A DNA stretch of 64,000 bases from an uncultured Eubacteriales bacterium (GTDB lineage Bacteria > Bacillota > Clostridia > Christensenellales > CAG-314). Below are positions 55,661-63,916 of this stretch, piece after piece. Within the stretch, counting starts at the first letter, position 1. Every line of letters begins with the position of its first letter. The DNA is taken from positions 62,001 through 126,000 of the forward strand of contig UQVY01000002.1 of the NCBI GenBank assembly GCA_900544545.1. Reading direction: 5' to 3'. Position numbers and translations under genes: made by a program. The notes under the pieces are model-generated. The model made no database searches and was not told the origin of the DNA. It worked only from the letters and a program-made list of their open reading frames with translations.

Positions 55661-56023
55661 TCAGAACCCCACGCATATCGCGGTTGCGACCGAATCGGTA
55701 TGAGTAATCGAAAGGTCTACGGAAGAAAGTCCGAGCGACAGCAGAGCCTTCTCCGCGTTTTTTCCGAGGGAATAGAAAGGTCTGCCGTCCTCGTCGTGTC
55801 CCACGGCGACCTCCGAAAATCCTATCCCCGAAAAAATCCCCGTCCCGAGCATTTTAAGAAAGGCTTCCTTTGCCGCGAAAAGTCCCGCCAGCGTCTGCGG
55901 CTTGCTTCCTTTCGCGCGATAATAATCGATTTCGCCGTCGGTCAGGATTTTCCGGATAAACTTTTCCTCTTTGCCGACGAATCTCGCGATTTCCACGCTG
56001 TCGATTCCCGTCCTTAAATTCAT
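55661..56023 (-). CDS. acpS: Holo-(acyl-carrier-protein) synthase
   Basis: 120 residues, standard for AcpS. GIDSVEIARF carries the Mg-binding Asp, and FAAKEAFLKMLGTGIF the catalytic segment; GRPFYSLG and SITHTDSVATAICV complete the fold. It loads 4'-phosphopantetheine from CoA onto ACP. It ends the acpS-side gene cluster; birA lies 127 bases upstream, with a 21-bp repeat array in the gap. No clear SD is seen before ATG 56023, since the repeat array comes close to the start. Confidence 0.93.
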   Translation of the reverse strand: MNLRTGIDSVEIARFVGKEEKFIRKILTDGEIDYYRAKGSKPQTLAGLFAAKEAFLKMLGTGIFSGIGFSEVAVGHDEDGRPFYSLGKNAEKALLSLGLSSVDLSITHTDSVATAICVGF

Positions 56024-56077
56024 AAATCAACTCCCGAACGCGCATTTCGCCCGTCCCGTTTTCGGTCAATTCTTCGT

Positions 56078-56140
56078 TTCGTCCGACGAACTTGCGATTT
56101 CGTTCAATCAACTCCCGATTTCGTTCAACGAATCCGCGAA
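56078..56140 (+). repeat. 21-bp tandem repeat, three clear units
   Basis: Units start at 56078, 56099 and 56120, exactly 21 bases apart, each with TTCGTTCAACGAA or a close variant (TTCGTCCGACGAA, TTCGTTCAATCAA). A further degenerate unit may precede them. The array fills the gap between birA and acpS. Confidence 0.75.
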
Positions 56141-56150
56141 TTCCCAAAGC

Positions 56151-56921
56151 TCAGCTCAGAACGTCCCGAATAGAAACGTCCCCGCAGGAAACTACCCTGC
56201 GCTGTCCGGATTGAGTGCGGACGACGAGCATTCCCTTTTCGTCGAGGTCCTCCGCGACTCCGTAAAATTCCTCGTCCGGCGAAGTTACCCTGACGTTTTT
56301 ACCGAGAGTCGCGCAGCACTTGCGATATTCCGTCATAACCTCGAAATCCTTGTCCGAAAGCATCTCGAAAAACCTTCTGACTATCCTCGCGACGACCTCC
56401 GCCACGGGCAATTTCCTTCCCGTTTCGATTAACGTCGAGGTAGCTATATCTTCGATTCCCGTAAGCGGATTGTTGACGTTTATGCCTATTCCGATTACCA
56501 TATAATCGGGAAAATCTCTGTCGTAAACGACTTCCGAGAGTATCCCGCAGAGCTTTCTTCCGCCGCAAAGCACGTCGTTGGGCCATTTTATCGAGCAATC
56601 CACGCCGTACTCCTCCATAACCGAACGAACGGCGAGCGCTGCAAGCATAACCGAGCCGCAAAGCTGCGTCGTAACGTCCTCCGCTCCGAGCGAAAAGGTG
56701 AAGCTGAAGTAGCCTCCGCCGAATTCCGACTGAAAGCTTCTGCCGTTTCTGCCTCTGCCCTGAGTCTGCCGTCCCGCAACTACGAGATAATGTTTGTCGG
56801 TTTCGTCGTGAACGAGTTTGGCCGCCGAGTTGGTAGACCCGATTGCGTCGTAATATCTCACGGGAATTATCATATTCAGTTTTTTAAGCTGTTCTTCTAT
56901 CTCTTCTGCCGATAATAACAT
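56151..56921 (-). CDS. birA: Biotin-[acetyl-CoA carboxylase] ligase, no DNA-binding domain
   Basis: 256 residues. The biotin-binding GRGRNGRSFQS, KWPNDVLCGGRKLCG and GIGINVN motifs are present, with a small C-terminal SH3-like domain (GVAEDLDEKGMLVV). The N-terminal HTH of bifunctional BirA is absent, so it only attaches biotin to carboxylase carrier proteins and does not act as the repressor. The start has GGGAGG upstream. A decayed dispersed repeat lies between it and recX. Confidence 0.93.
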   Translation of the reverse strand: MLLSAEEIEEQLKKLNMIIPVRYYDAIGSTNSAAKLVHDETDKHYLVVAGRQTQGRGRNGRSFQSEFGGGYFSFTFSLGAEDVTTQLCGSVMLAALAVRSVMEEYGVDCSIKWPNDVLCGGRKLCGILSEVVYDRDFPDYMVIGIGINVNNPLTGIEDIATSTLIETGRKLPVAEVVARIVRRFFEMLSDKDFEVMTEYRKCCATLGKNVRVTSPDEEFYGVAEDLDEKGMLVVRTQSGQRRVVSCGDVSIRDVLS

Positions 56922-56941
56922 ACTGCCTCCCTGTCTTTGCT

Positions 56942-57050
56942 CCCGCTTTTTCGGGAAACCGAAGTAACGCTCCCTTTAGCTTCGAGCCGTCCGCACGGAC
57001 TATCTCCAAGAGCGGACTCGTCCGAGCTTCCTTCGACCGACCGCGCAGAA
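56942..57050 (+). repeat. Dispersed palindromic repeat element, decayed copy
   Basis: CCCGCTTTTTCGGGAAACC, then GTAACGCTCCCTTTAGCTTCG and later CTTCGACCGACCGCGCAGAA follow the module order of the element at 61349 and 6805. The central palindrome is damaged. Confidence 0.5.
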
Positions 57051-57051
57051 C

Positions 57052-57495
57052 TCATTTCCCGATTTCCTCCAGAACTCTTCTTATGACGCCCTGTCCGAAG
57101 CCTCTGTACGCAAGGAATCGATAAATCTTCGCTTTCTCCTCGCGGGAAAAGCCGCTTTCGTCGGAGGGCGAAAATTTCTTTCTTGCGAGATTCAGCGCGG
57201 TTTCGAATTCATCCTCTTCGGAGAGATTCCCGAGAGCCTCCGCGGCGACTTCCTCCGAAACTCCCTTAAGTCTCAGGTCTGCTTCGAGCCTTTTTCTGCC
57301 CTTCCGGTCGGAGTTGAATTCGACGTATCTTCGGGAAAAGGCCTCGTCGCCTGCGTAGCCGTAATCCTTGACTCTCTCGACGGCATCCGCGCTTTCCTCC
57401 TCGGAAAATCCTTTCTTTAAAAGGGCCTCGTAGAGCTTGCGTTCGGTTTTATCGCTCCTTGAAAGAAGCGTAAGAGCGTATTCGAGAGCGTTCAC
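57052..57495 (-). CDS. recX: RecX-family regulatory protein
   Basis: 147 residues with the RecX three-helix repeats: ALTLLSRSDKTERKLYEALL, then GFSEEESADAVERVKDYGYA, RRYVEFNSDRKGRKRLEADL and FLAYRGFGQGVIRRVLEEIG. RecX proteins bind RecA filaments and limit recombination. No recA is nearby. At 147 residues it is short for a Firmicutes RecX but complete in repeats. GGAGG lies before the ATG. Confidence 0.85.
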   Translation of the reverse strand: MNALEYALTLLSRSDKTERKLYEALLKKGFSEEESADAVERVKDYGYAGDEAFSRRYVEFNSDRKGRKRLEADLRLKGVSEEVAAEALGNLSEEDEFETALNLARKKFSPSDESGFSREEKAKIYRFLAYRGFGQGVIRRVLEEIGK

Positions 57496-57579
57496 GTGTT
57501 CCTCCTTGCGTCCGGATTTCTCGGTAAAACCCGACTTACCCCGCGGATTTTTCTATGCTTTTACCGCTTGAATCCAAAC

Positions 57580-57642
57580 TTCGTTCAATTAACTTCGACT
57601 TTCGTTAAACCAACTCGGGATTTCGTTGAACGAACTTCGACC
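57580..57642 (+). repeat. 21-bp tandem repeat, three units
   Basis: Units start at 57580, 57601 and 57622 (TTCGTTCAATTAA, TTCGTTAAACCAA, TTCGTTGAACGAA), exactly 21 bases apart. The array lies between yigZ and recX. Confidence 0.75.
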
Positions 57643-57678
57643 TTTCCGCGTCAATCCCGGATTCGCCTTCCGACAAGC

Positions 57679-58296
57679 TCAGATTTCCACGGGCACGAAG
57701 ACCTCGCCGATATATTCGGGAATAATCTTCCCCGAAGAGGCGTTGACGAATCTTCCCTCGTAATCGACGTTCCCGTCCGTAATCGTAACGGTCAGAGCCA
57801 CAGCTTCGCCGAAAGCCGTATCGTCGATTCTTCCGACGTCCTCGGTGAGTTTTTTCGCCGTTTTGAGGAAGGAATAAGGAACGACTGCCGAATATCTGCG
57901 ACAAACGGTATATTTCATCGCTTTTGCGACGGAAAGCACCGCCGCCGCGCCGCCCGAATAGGCTCTCGTAAGACCCCCCGCGCCGAGTTTTATTCCGCCG
58001 AAGTATCTTACGACCGCCACGCAGACGTTTTTAAGATTCTTTTTTTCGATAACGTCGAGGATAGGCATTCCCGCCGTTCCCTGCGGTTCTCCGTCGTCGG
58101 AATAACGCTTGGTTTCGTCCGTAACGAAGGCGTAACATACGTGCGTCGCGTCGTAATACTTCTTTTTAAGCCCCGAAACGAATTCCAGAGCCTCTTCCTT
58201 GTCCGAAATTCCCTTTGCGAACGAAATAAACTCCGACCGCTCGATAACCTCGTATACTCTGGCTGTTTCGGGCGCAACCGTAAGATACTCTTCCAT
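57679..58296 (-). CDS. yigZ: YigZ / IMPACT-family protein
   Basis: 205 residues. The IMPACT N-terminal domain is clear: SEFISFAKGISDKEEALEFV, KKKYYDATHVCYAF, SDDGEPQGTAGMPILDVI and VVRYFGGIKLGAGGL. A C-terminal DUF1949-like region follows. The biochemical role is unsettled; in eukaryotes IMPACT regulates GCN2, and YigZ of E. coli is implicated in translation or proteolysis. Its ATG overlaps the tyrS stop codon (TAATG), so translation is coupled. Confidence 0.92.
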   Translation of the reverse strand: MEEYLTVAPETARVYEVIERSEFISFAKGISDKEEALEFVSGLKKKYYDATHVCYAFVTDETKRYSDDGEPQGTAGMPILDVIEKKNLKNVCVAVVRYFGGIKLGAGGLTRAYSGGAAAVLSVAKAMKYTVCRRYSAVVPYSFLKTAKKLTEDVGRIDDTAFGEAVALTVTITDGNVDYEGRFVNASSGKIIPEYIGEVFVPVEI

Positions 58297-59504
58297 TATA
58301 CGAGTCTGATTTTAACGTGAGTTTTCTTTCCCTTATGAAGAACGAATTCGTCGCCCTTCACGATATCGGAAAGCGGTTGATCGAAAGCCTCGACCTTCGT
58401 TTCGTCCACGGAAACCCCTCCGCCCTCGATGAGTCTTCTGCCTTCGCCGCGGCTTTTGACCGTACCAGCGAGTACGAGAGCGTCGAGAGCCGTTCTGCAT
58501 TCGGATTTATCGAGTTCCACCGCTTCCATATCGGCGGTATTTCCTCCGAAAGCCGCGTTCGCCTGATCCATAGCGGCTTTTGCCTTTTCTTCGCCGTGAA
58601 TAAGCTTCGTAACCTCGTAAGCAAGACGGACTTTTGCCGCGTTCATTCTTTCGTCCTTGAATTTAACCAGCTCTTCGATTTCTTCGAGAGGCAGGAAAGT
58701 CAGGAGCTTGAAGCACTTTTCGACGTCCTCGTCGTCGACGTTTCTCCAATACTGATAAAACTCGTAAGGCGAGGTCTTGTTTTCGTCCAGCCATACCGCG
58801 CCCTTTGCGGTTTTGCCCATCTTTATACCGTCCTTCGTCGTAAGAAGAGCGAAGGTCATCGCATACGCGGGTTTCTGCTCCTTTCTGCGGATAAGGTCGG
58901 CTCCCGCGAGAATGTTGTTCCACTGGTCGTCGCCGCCGAGCTCGAGACTGCAGCCGTATTTCTGATAAAGCATAAGGAAGTCGTAAGCCTGCATAAGCAT
59001 ATAGTTGAATTCGAGGAAGCTCAATCCTTTTTCGAGACGCTTTTTGAAGCATTCCGCGGTAAGCATCTTGTTTACCGAGAAATATACGCCGATATCTCTC
59101 AGAAATTCGATGTAGTTGAGGTTAAGCAACCAGTCGGCGTTGTTCACCATAATAGCTTTGCCCTCTCCGAAATCTATAAACCTGCTCATCTGTTTACGGA
59201 ACATCTCGCAGTTATGCTCCACGGTTTCCGTCGTCATCATCTGACGAAGGTCGCTTCTTCCGCTGGGGTCTCCGATCATTCCGGTGCCGCCGCCGATAAG
59301 CGCAATAGGACGATGTCCGGCTCTCTGCATATGAGCCATCGCCATAAGCTGAACGAAATGTCCGATATGAAGGCTGTCTGCGGTCGGGTCGAAACCTATA
59401 TAAAACGAAACCTTTTCCGTTTCGAGCAACTTATAAAGCTCCTCTTCGAATACCACCTGTTTAAGAAATCCGCGCTCTTTAAGAACGTCCATTGCGTTTT
59501 TCAT
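58296..59504 (-). CDS. tyrS: Tyrosyl-tRNA synthetase
   Basis: 402 residues, class I. HIGH motif in DSLHIGHFVQLMAM, the second signature KMGKT in GIKMGKTAKGAVWLDE (KMSKS form), and a C-terminal S4-like domain (LVLAGTVKSRGEGRRLIEGG). It charges tRNA-Tyr. The 131-base upstream gap has no T-box signature, unlike many Firmicutes tyrS genes; it carries only a long-range inverted repeat. GAGAGG lies before the start. yigZ overlaps its end. Confidence 0.97.
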   Translation of the reverse strand: MKNAMDVLKERGFLKQVVFEEELYKLLETEKVSFYIGFDPTADSLHIGHFVQLMAMAHMQRAGHRPIALIGGGTGMIGDPSGRSDLRQMMTTETVEHNCEMFRKQMSRFIDFGEGKAIMVNNADWLLNLNYIEFLRDIGVYFSVNKMLTAECFKKRLEKGLSFLEFNYMLMQAYDFLMLYQKYGCSLELGGDDQWNNILAGADLIRRKEQKPAYAMTFALLTTKDGIKMGKTAKGAVWLDENKTSPYEFYQYWRNVDDEDVEKCFKLLTFLPLEEIEELVKFKDERMNAAKVRLAYEVTKLIHGEEKAKAAMDQANAAFGGNTADMEAVELDKSECRTALDALVLAGTVKSRGEGRRLIEGGGVSVDETKVEAFDQPLSDIVKGDEFVLHKGKKTHVKIRLV

Positions 59505-59556
59505 TATTTATTACCTCTCATTATTATTTTTTGTTGATTTTTATCTTCTCTCGGGT

Positions 59557-59624
59557 TGCCTGCGCTCCCCTCTTTACGTCCGAAAAATCCGTACTTCCTT
59601 CAGCCCGCCCGCCCCGCGCAGGCA
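59557..59624. repeat. Inverted repeat upstream of tyrS
   Basis: TGCCTGCGC (near 59557) and GCGCAGGCA (near 59616) are perfect complements about 50 bases apart, with six T following on the plus strand. The loop contains a CCCGCCCGCCCC stretch. Confidence 0.5.
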
Positions 59625-59635
59625 GTTTTTTATTA

Positions 59636-61327
59636 TTACGGCTGAATCTCGTGATAGAGCTTATCCGCGGAACCGAAGAGTTTTTTAAGCGCGAATACGG
59701 ACGCTGCGACCATAACCGCGGTCGTTCCGCCGTAAGCGACGAGAAGGAACACCGCGCCTTCGGTCGAGCCTACCGCAAGATATCCCAGAAATCCGAAGAT
59801 TCCCATAAGTACGACGGAAAGGAATCCGACGAGCATTCCGACGAGTTGCGACGGACTGTTTTTCATAGCTTCGTTCGGAGTTCTCCATACGAGCCTCGGA
59901 CTTTTCATATCTACGTAAACCGAAACCGCGCTTCCGAAAACGCTCGCCGAAAACGCCGTAATTATACCGACGATCACGAGCGGGAAGGAAATCGAGCGAC
60001 CGACGCCGAAAACGATAAGCCCGAGTAAAACCGAAACGAAATCCGTAACGTACGCGGGGACGAGTTTTGCGCGGACGATATCTTTCGGCTTAACGGGAAG
60101 GCTTTTCAGAAGAGCCATATCGCCTCCTTCGCGGGAAAAGGCTCCCGAAGCGACTACGTTCGTCGAAGAAACGAAAACCATCATTCCCGTGCACATCAGA
60201 AACAACAATTCCTCCGAAAATCCGCCGAAAGTGCTTTCCGCTCCGGAGGAGGCTCCCGAAACCATCGAAAACGCCACCGGAATAAGAACGGACATAACTA
60301 TCTGCATAACGCAGACGAAGCCCATCGCCGGATAACGCATAATGGTTCTGACGTCGCGTTTTACGAGTTCGGAATTAAGCGAGCCGTAGGCGATTCTGCC
60401 TTTTTTGCGGGAGGTTTTTCCGCTTTCGCTTCCGCCCGAAACTATTTTTCGGTAAACCTTCGAGGACAGCAGAATTCCGAGGAAAAGCAGAGCCGCGTCT
60501 ATTCCGACGGTTATCGCGAAATTAAGTAAAAACGTTCCGAAATCCGTCGCCGTTATCATTCTTGCGGCTGCGAGATTGGGATAAATCGCTTCTCCCGCGC
60601 TCCTGACGAATCCCGAAAGAATTTCGACTATCCTTTCCGCGCTCATTTCCCCGAAGTCGGGCATAACCTTATAGAAAACATAATAATACCCGACGAAAAG
60701 AGCCGCGAAGCACACGACCATAAGTATTATTGCGACGGGGCCTTTGCCCTTGAGGGCGGAAACGAGGAGCATTACGGGGATTCCGACTACCGCCGCGATA
60801 AGCATAGGAAGAATCGGAAGCAAAAGCGTTATGAGAATCAGTCCCGCGTAAAACGCTATGCCCGCGCCGTATCCCAGACCGAGAGGCAGAAGCACGAAAA
60901 GCGTTACGAGAAGGAAAGTCCCGAACTCGAAAACGTATACGCACATAAACTTCGCCGTAAAAATCTCGCTCGGTTTTATCGGAAGAGCAAGAAGAATCTC
61001 GTTGTCGCTTCCCTGATAAAGAGTCGTAACTATCGAAACCAATCCGACGAGAAGCACGGCGATTTGTCCCAATCCTACGGCTGCGGATACGGTATCGGTG
61101 AAAAGCAAGGCTCCGTCCGCGACGGAAGAGAAAGTCCCGCCTATTCCGTAGGCAAAAATCGCAATTCCCGTCAGCAGCGGAAGGAAACATACCGCCATTA
61201 CCGCCCAGAAAAGAATATGGGTTTTGCGCCGCGGCGCGTAGGAGTTGCTTTTAAGGCCGAAGCCCGCCCCTTTGGAACGAAGCCGCTCCTTTATGAGTAT
61301 CGAAAATAAAGCTGTCGTGTTTTTCAT
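59636..61327 (-). CDS. ABC exporter membrane subunit (ABC-2-like, multi-TM)
   Basis: 563 residues with about twelve hydrophobic helices in two halves, joined by a charged linker around residues 295-325 (KIVSGGSESGKTSRKKGRIA). It resembles large ABC-2-type permeases of Firmicutes of unknown substrate (SLPVKPKDIVRAKLVPAYV and ALPIKPSEIFTAKFMCVYVF are duplicated half-motifs, one in each half). The ATP-binding partner is the gene upstream, separated by 317 bases of repeats. The SD (GGGAGAG) is poorly spaced, 18 bases before the ATG. Confidence 0.82.
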   Translation of the reverse strand: MKNTTALFSILIKERLRSKGAGFGLKSNSYAPRRKTHILFWAVMAVCFLPLLTGIAIFAYGIGGTFSSVADGALLFTDTVSAAVGLGQIAVLLVGLVSIVTTLYQGSDNEILLALPIKPSEIFTAKFMCVYVFEFGTFLLVTLFVLLPLGLGYGAGIAFYAGLILITLLLPILPMLIAAVVGIPVMLLVSALKGKGPVAIILMVVCFAALFVGYYYVFYKVMPDFGEMSAERIVEILSGFVRSAGEAIYPNLAAARMITATDFGTFLLNFAITVGIDAALLFLGILLSSKVYRKIVSGGSESGKTSRKKGRIAYGSLNSELVKRDVRTIMRYPAMGFVCVMQIVMSVLIPVAFSMVSGASSGAESTFGGFSEELLFLMCTGMMVFVSSTNVVASGAFSREGGDMALLKSLPVKPKDIVRAKLVPAYVTDFVSVLLGLIVFGVGRSISFPLVIVGIITAFSASVFGSAVSVYVDMKSPRLVWRTPNEAMKNSPSQLVGMLVGFLSVVLMGIFGFLGYLAVGSTEGAVFLLVAYGGTTAVMVAASVFALKKLFGSADKLYHEIQP

Positions 61328-61348
61328 AATTACAATCTATATCTCTCC

Positions 61349-61650
61349 CGCTTTCTTTCGGAGAACCAGCGTGACGCTGGACCCTTTAGCTTCGCGACGT
61401 CCAAACAAATCCGGAAATCCGGATTAGCAGACCGCATAGCGTGACGCTGGACCCTTTAGCTTCGCGACGTCCAAATAATTCCGGAAATCCGAATTAGCAG
61501 ACCGCATAGCGTGACGCCGGACCCATTGGGGGCGTTCGCCCGATAAAGTTCAGACGAATCTGTTTCTTATAAGGAGAGAATCTTTACGGTCGGGCGAAGT
61601 AAGTGAAGTTCTTTGCTCCACTTTCTCGAAAGAAAGCGGAAGCGTCAGGC
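61349..61650 (+). repeat. Dispersed palindromic repeat element, composite copy with 70-bp tandem repeats
   Basis: It starts with CTTTCTTTCGGAGAACC, then the perfect palindrome CCAGCGTGACGCTGG and ACCCTTTAGCTTCGCGACG. The other end (61560-61645), in the opposite order, holds TATAAGGAGAGAATC, GGTCGGGCGAAG and TCGAAAGAAAGCGGA, the modules of the 6805 copy. It separates the exporter ATPase gene from its permease gene. Confidence 0.75.
61369..61520 (+). repeat. 70-bp tandem repeat, two full units plus a partial
   Basis: AGCGTGACGCTGGACCC starts at 61369 and 61439 and, with one change, at 61509. The units differ at only a few positions (for example CAAAT/AATT and GGATT/GAATT), so the duplication is recent relative to the 21-bp arrays. 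Confidence 0.9.
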
Positions 61651-62370
61651 GTGGCTTGTGAGGTCGAGGAAGATAGTTTCGAGCGATCTTTCGGGGAAAT
61701 CCGCTTTAAGCTGCTCGACGGTCGCGACTCGGATAAGCCTTCCGTTCGCGATAATCCCGACTCTGTCGCAGACCTTTTCAACGACGTCGATGACGTGCGA
61801 CGAAAAGAAAACGGTATTTCCTTCGTCGGCATAACTTCTCATAAGATGTTTGAGGTCGAAAGCCGACTGCGGGTCGAGACCGGTCAGAGGCTCGTCGAGA
61901 ATCCAGAGTTTCGGATTATGAATAATCGCCGCCATAACCGCGATTTTCTGCTTCATTCCGTGAGAATACGTGGAAATCTGGCTGTCGAGAGCGTTTGTCA
62001 GGTCGAACATTTCGGCAAATCTCTCGGTTTCCTTGCGGCAGACCTCGGGCGAAACGTCGTAAACTCTCGCAATAAACGAAAGATATTCGTTTCCCGTGAG
62101 CTTATCGTAAGTCGCGTGATTGTCCGAAACGTAACCTATGAGCTTTTTCGCGCCTTCGGGGTCGGAAAGAAGGTCTTTTCCGTCTACGGTTATCCGTCCT
62201 TCGGTAGGATTCAGAACTCCCGTAATCATCTTGATAGTCGTAGACTTTCCCGCTCCGTTCGGTCCGAGAAATCCGAAAATCTCGCCCTTTTTCACGTGAA
62301 GAGTGAGCTTATCGACCGCAGGCTCCGTTTTCCCCGCAAATTTCTTGGTTAAATTCTGTAATTCCAGCAT
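61645..62370 (-). CDS. ABC exporter ATP-binding protein
   Basis: 241 residues. Walker A GPNGAGKSTTIKMITG, Q-loop region, signature YSHGMKQKIAVMA (form of LSGGQ), Walker B LWILDEPLTGLDP and the H-loop FFSSHVIDVV are all intact. Its relatives drive ABC-2-type exporters. The frame is open to 62415, but AAGGAG lies 8 bases before ATG 62370, and homology starts MLELQNLTKKF. It pairs with the permease downstream. The substrate is unknown. Confidence 0.92.
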   Translation of the reverse strand: MLELQNLTKKFAGKTEPAVDKLTLHVKKGEIFGFLGPNGAGKSTTIKMITGVLNPTEGRITVDGKDLLSDPEGAKKLIGYVSDNHATYDKLTGNEYLSFIARVYDVSPEVCRKETERFAEMFDLTNALDSQISTYSHGMKQKIAVMAAIIHNPKLWILDEPLTGLDPQSAFDLKHLMRSYADEGNTVFFSSHVIDVVEKVCDRVGIIANGRLIRVATVEQLKADFPERSLETIFLDLTSHA

Positions 62371-62455
62371 AACTGTCTCCTTCCGCCCGCGCTCCCCGAT
62401 ATACTTCGCGGACAACCTTAACTTTCATAAGCCCACCCGCCCCGCGCGGACTTGC

Positions 62456-62518
62456 TATATTCAACGAACCTCGGAATTCGTTCAACGAATCTGCGTTCTC
62501 GTTCAACGAACTCGCAAA
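62456..62518 (+). repeat. 21-bp tandem repeat, three units
   Basis: TTCAACGAA occurs at 62460, 62481 and 62502, exactly 21 bases apart, the middle copy as the full TTCGTTCAACGAA. It starts directly after the rarA stop codon. Confidence 0.8.
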
Positions 62519-62519
62519 T

Positions 62520-63836
62520 TCAGCTCTTTTTCTTTTTCCCGACGAACTTCTCGCGGAAAGACGGTTCTGATTCCTCACCGTTCGAAGACGGACGATAATA
62601 CACGTGATTTGAGATAGCTTCGGGAAGATAGGTCTGTTCGCACCAGCCGCCGTAATCGTGCGGATAACGGTAATGCGGTTTTTCCGCGTCGGTACTCCTC
62701 GGATAATTCGTGTCTACGAGGTCGTTCGGAACGGGAAGATCGGCATACTTTTCGGCGTCCGCGAAAGCCGCGTCGAGAGCCGTAACGACCGAATTGCTTT
62801 TAGGCGCGCGACAAACGTAGATTATCGCTTCGCCGATAGGGATACGAGCCTCGGGCATACCCACGTTTTTGAGTGCGGATAAAGCCGCCGAAGTCATCAG
62901 GAGCGCGCGCGGATCTGCGATTCCCACGTCCTCCGCGGAATGAACCATAAGCCTTCTCATCGGAAGCATAGGGTCGCAGCCGGCGGAAATCAGCCTCGCG
63001 TACCAGAACAAAGCGGCGTTCTCGTCGCTTCCCCTGAGGCTCTTGCAAAACGCGGAAATCATATCGTAATACGTATCCTCTCCCACGGAAAGAGGTTTGG
63101 TCTGACTGCTTTCCGCGGCTTCCTTTTCGGTAACGACGACTTTTCCGTCCTTTTCTTCGGTCGTAAAAGCCGCAAGCTCGAGGATATTGTAGGCGTTTCT
63201 GAGGTCGCCTCCGCTGACTCTCGCGATATGCCTCAAGGCTCCCTCCGTAACCGAAACGTTCCTGCTCCTTAAAAGCTTATCTGAATTCACGGCGTTTTCG
63301 AGGGCTTTCCGGACGTCCTCTTCGCCGAGCCTGCGGAACTCGAACACTCTGCATCTCGAAACGATAGCCGGAGTCATAGCGACATAGGGATTTTCGGTGG
63401 TCGAGCCTATAAAAACGATGATTCCCTTTTCGACCGCCTGAAGAAGGCTGTCCGACTGCGCCTTATTCCACCTATGACATTCGTCCAAAAGCAGATAAGT
63501 CGGTTTTCCGCCGTTTCTGACGTTGTTTTCGGCTTTTTCGAGAACGGCTTTTGCGTCGGCGACTCCGTTCAGAACCGCGTTGAGCTTAACGAAAGGGCTT
63601 CCCGTCGAATTCGCGATTATTCCGGCGAGAGTGGTTTTTCCCGTCCCCGGAGGGCCCCAGAAAATACAGCTTCCGACCGTATCCATCTTTATCGCGCGGG
63701 AAAGCAGCGAGTTCGCCGATATAACGTGTCCCTGTCCGATAAACCCTCTGAGAGTCCGAGGTCTCATTCTGTCCGCAAGCGGCGCGATATTCTCCTCTCC
63801 GAACGAAAATTCCTGCTGTCCGATAATCTTTGCCAT
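62520..63836 (-). CDS. rarA: Replication-associated recombination protein A (MgsA/RarA AAA+ ATPase)
   Basis: 438 residues. Walker A GPPGTGKTTLAG, Walker B LLLDECHRW, sensor 1 IGSTTENP and the arginine-finger region SRCRVFEFRRL are in the clamp-loader-like AAA+ core. The C-terminal tetramerisation domain follows (HSAEDVGIADPRALLM, IPIGEAIIYVCRAPKSNS). RarA acts at stalled forks with SSB and polymerase. Walker B has DECH where most relatives have DEIH. A promoter precedes it, so it starts this run of minus-strand genes. Confidence 0.95.
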   Translation of the reverse strand: MAKIIGQQEFSFGEENIAPLADRMRPRTLRGFIGQGHVISANSLLSRAIKMDTVGSCIFWGPPGTGKTTLAGIIANSTGSPFVKLNAVLNGVADAKAVLEKAENNVRNGGKPTYLLLDECHRWNKAQSDSLLQAVEKGIIVFIGSTTENPYVAMTPAIVSRCRVFEFRRLGEEDVRKALENAVNSDKLLRSRNVSVTEGALRHIARVSGGDLRNAYNILELAAFTTEEKDGKVVVTEKEAAESSQTKPLSVGEDTYYDMISAFCKSLRGSDENAALFWYARLISAGCDPMLPMRRLMVHSAEDVGIADPRALLMTSAALSALKNVGMPEARIPIGEAIIYVCRAPKSNSVVTALDAAFADAEKYADLPVPNDLVDTNYPRSTDAEKPHYRYPHDYGGWCEQTYLPEAISNHVYYRPSSNGEESEPSFREKFVGKKKKS

Positions 63837-63873
63837 CTGTCCCGTTTAACCTTCTTTTCCCTGTTAATTAATT

Positions 63874-63902
63874 ATGATACCATAAACGCAAAGCCTTGTC
63901 AA
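63874..63902 (-). promoter_or_regulatory. Promoter for rarA
   Basis: Minus-strand TTGACA (63897-63902), 17-base spacer, TATCAT (63874-63879), 38 bases before the start codon. Confidence 0.85.
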
Positions 63903-63916
63903 TAAAATTCTTCCCC

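Noticed and set aside
55854..56147. Apparent heptad-repeat peptides (ERNRELI, ERNRKFV pattern) in frames around 56.1, 57.6 and 62.5 kb
   Set aside because: The heptads are a by-product of the 21-bp DNA repeats being read in frame; no start signals support translation.
59636..62370. Bacteriocin or antibiotic resistance exporter
   Set aside because: The ABC pair has no adjacent precursor peptide, immunity gene or two-component system, so no substrate can be claimed.
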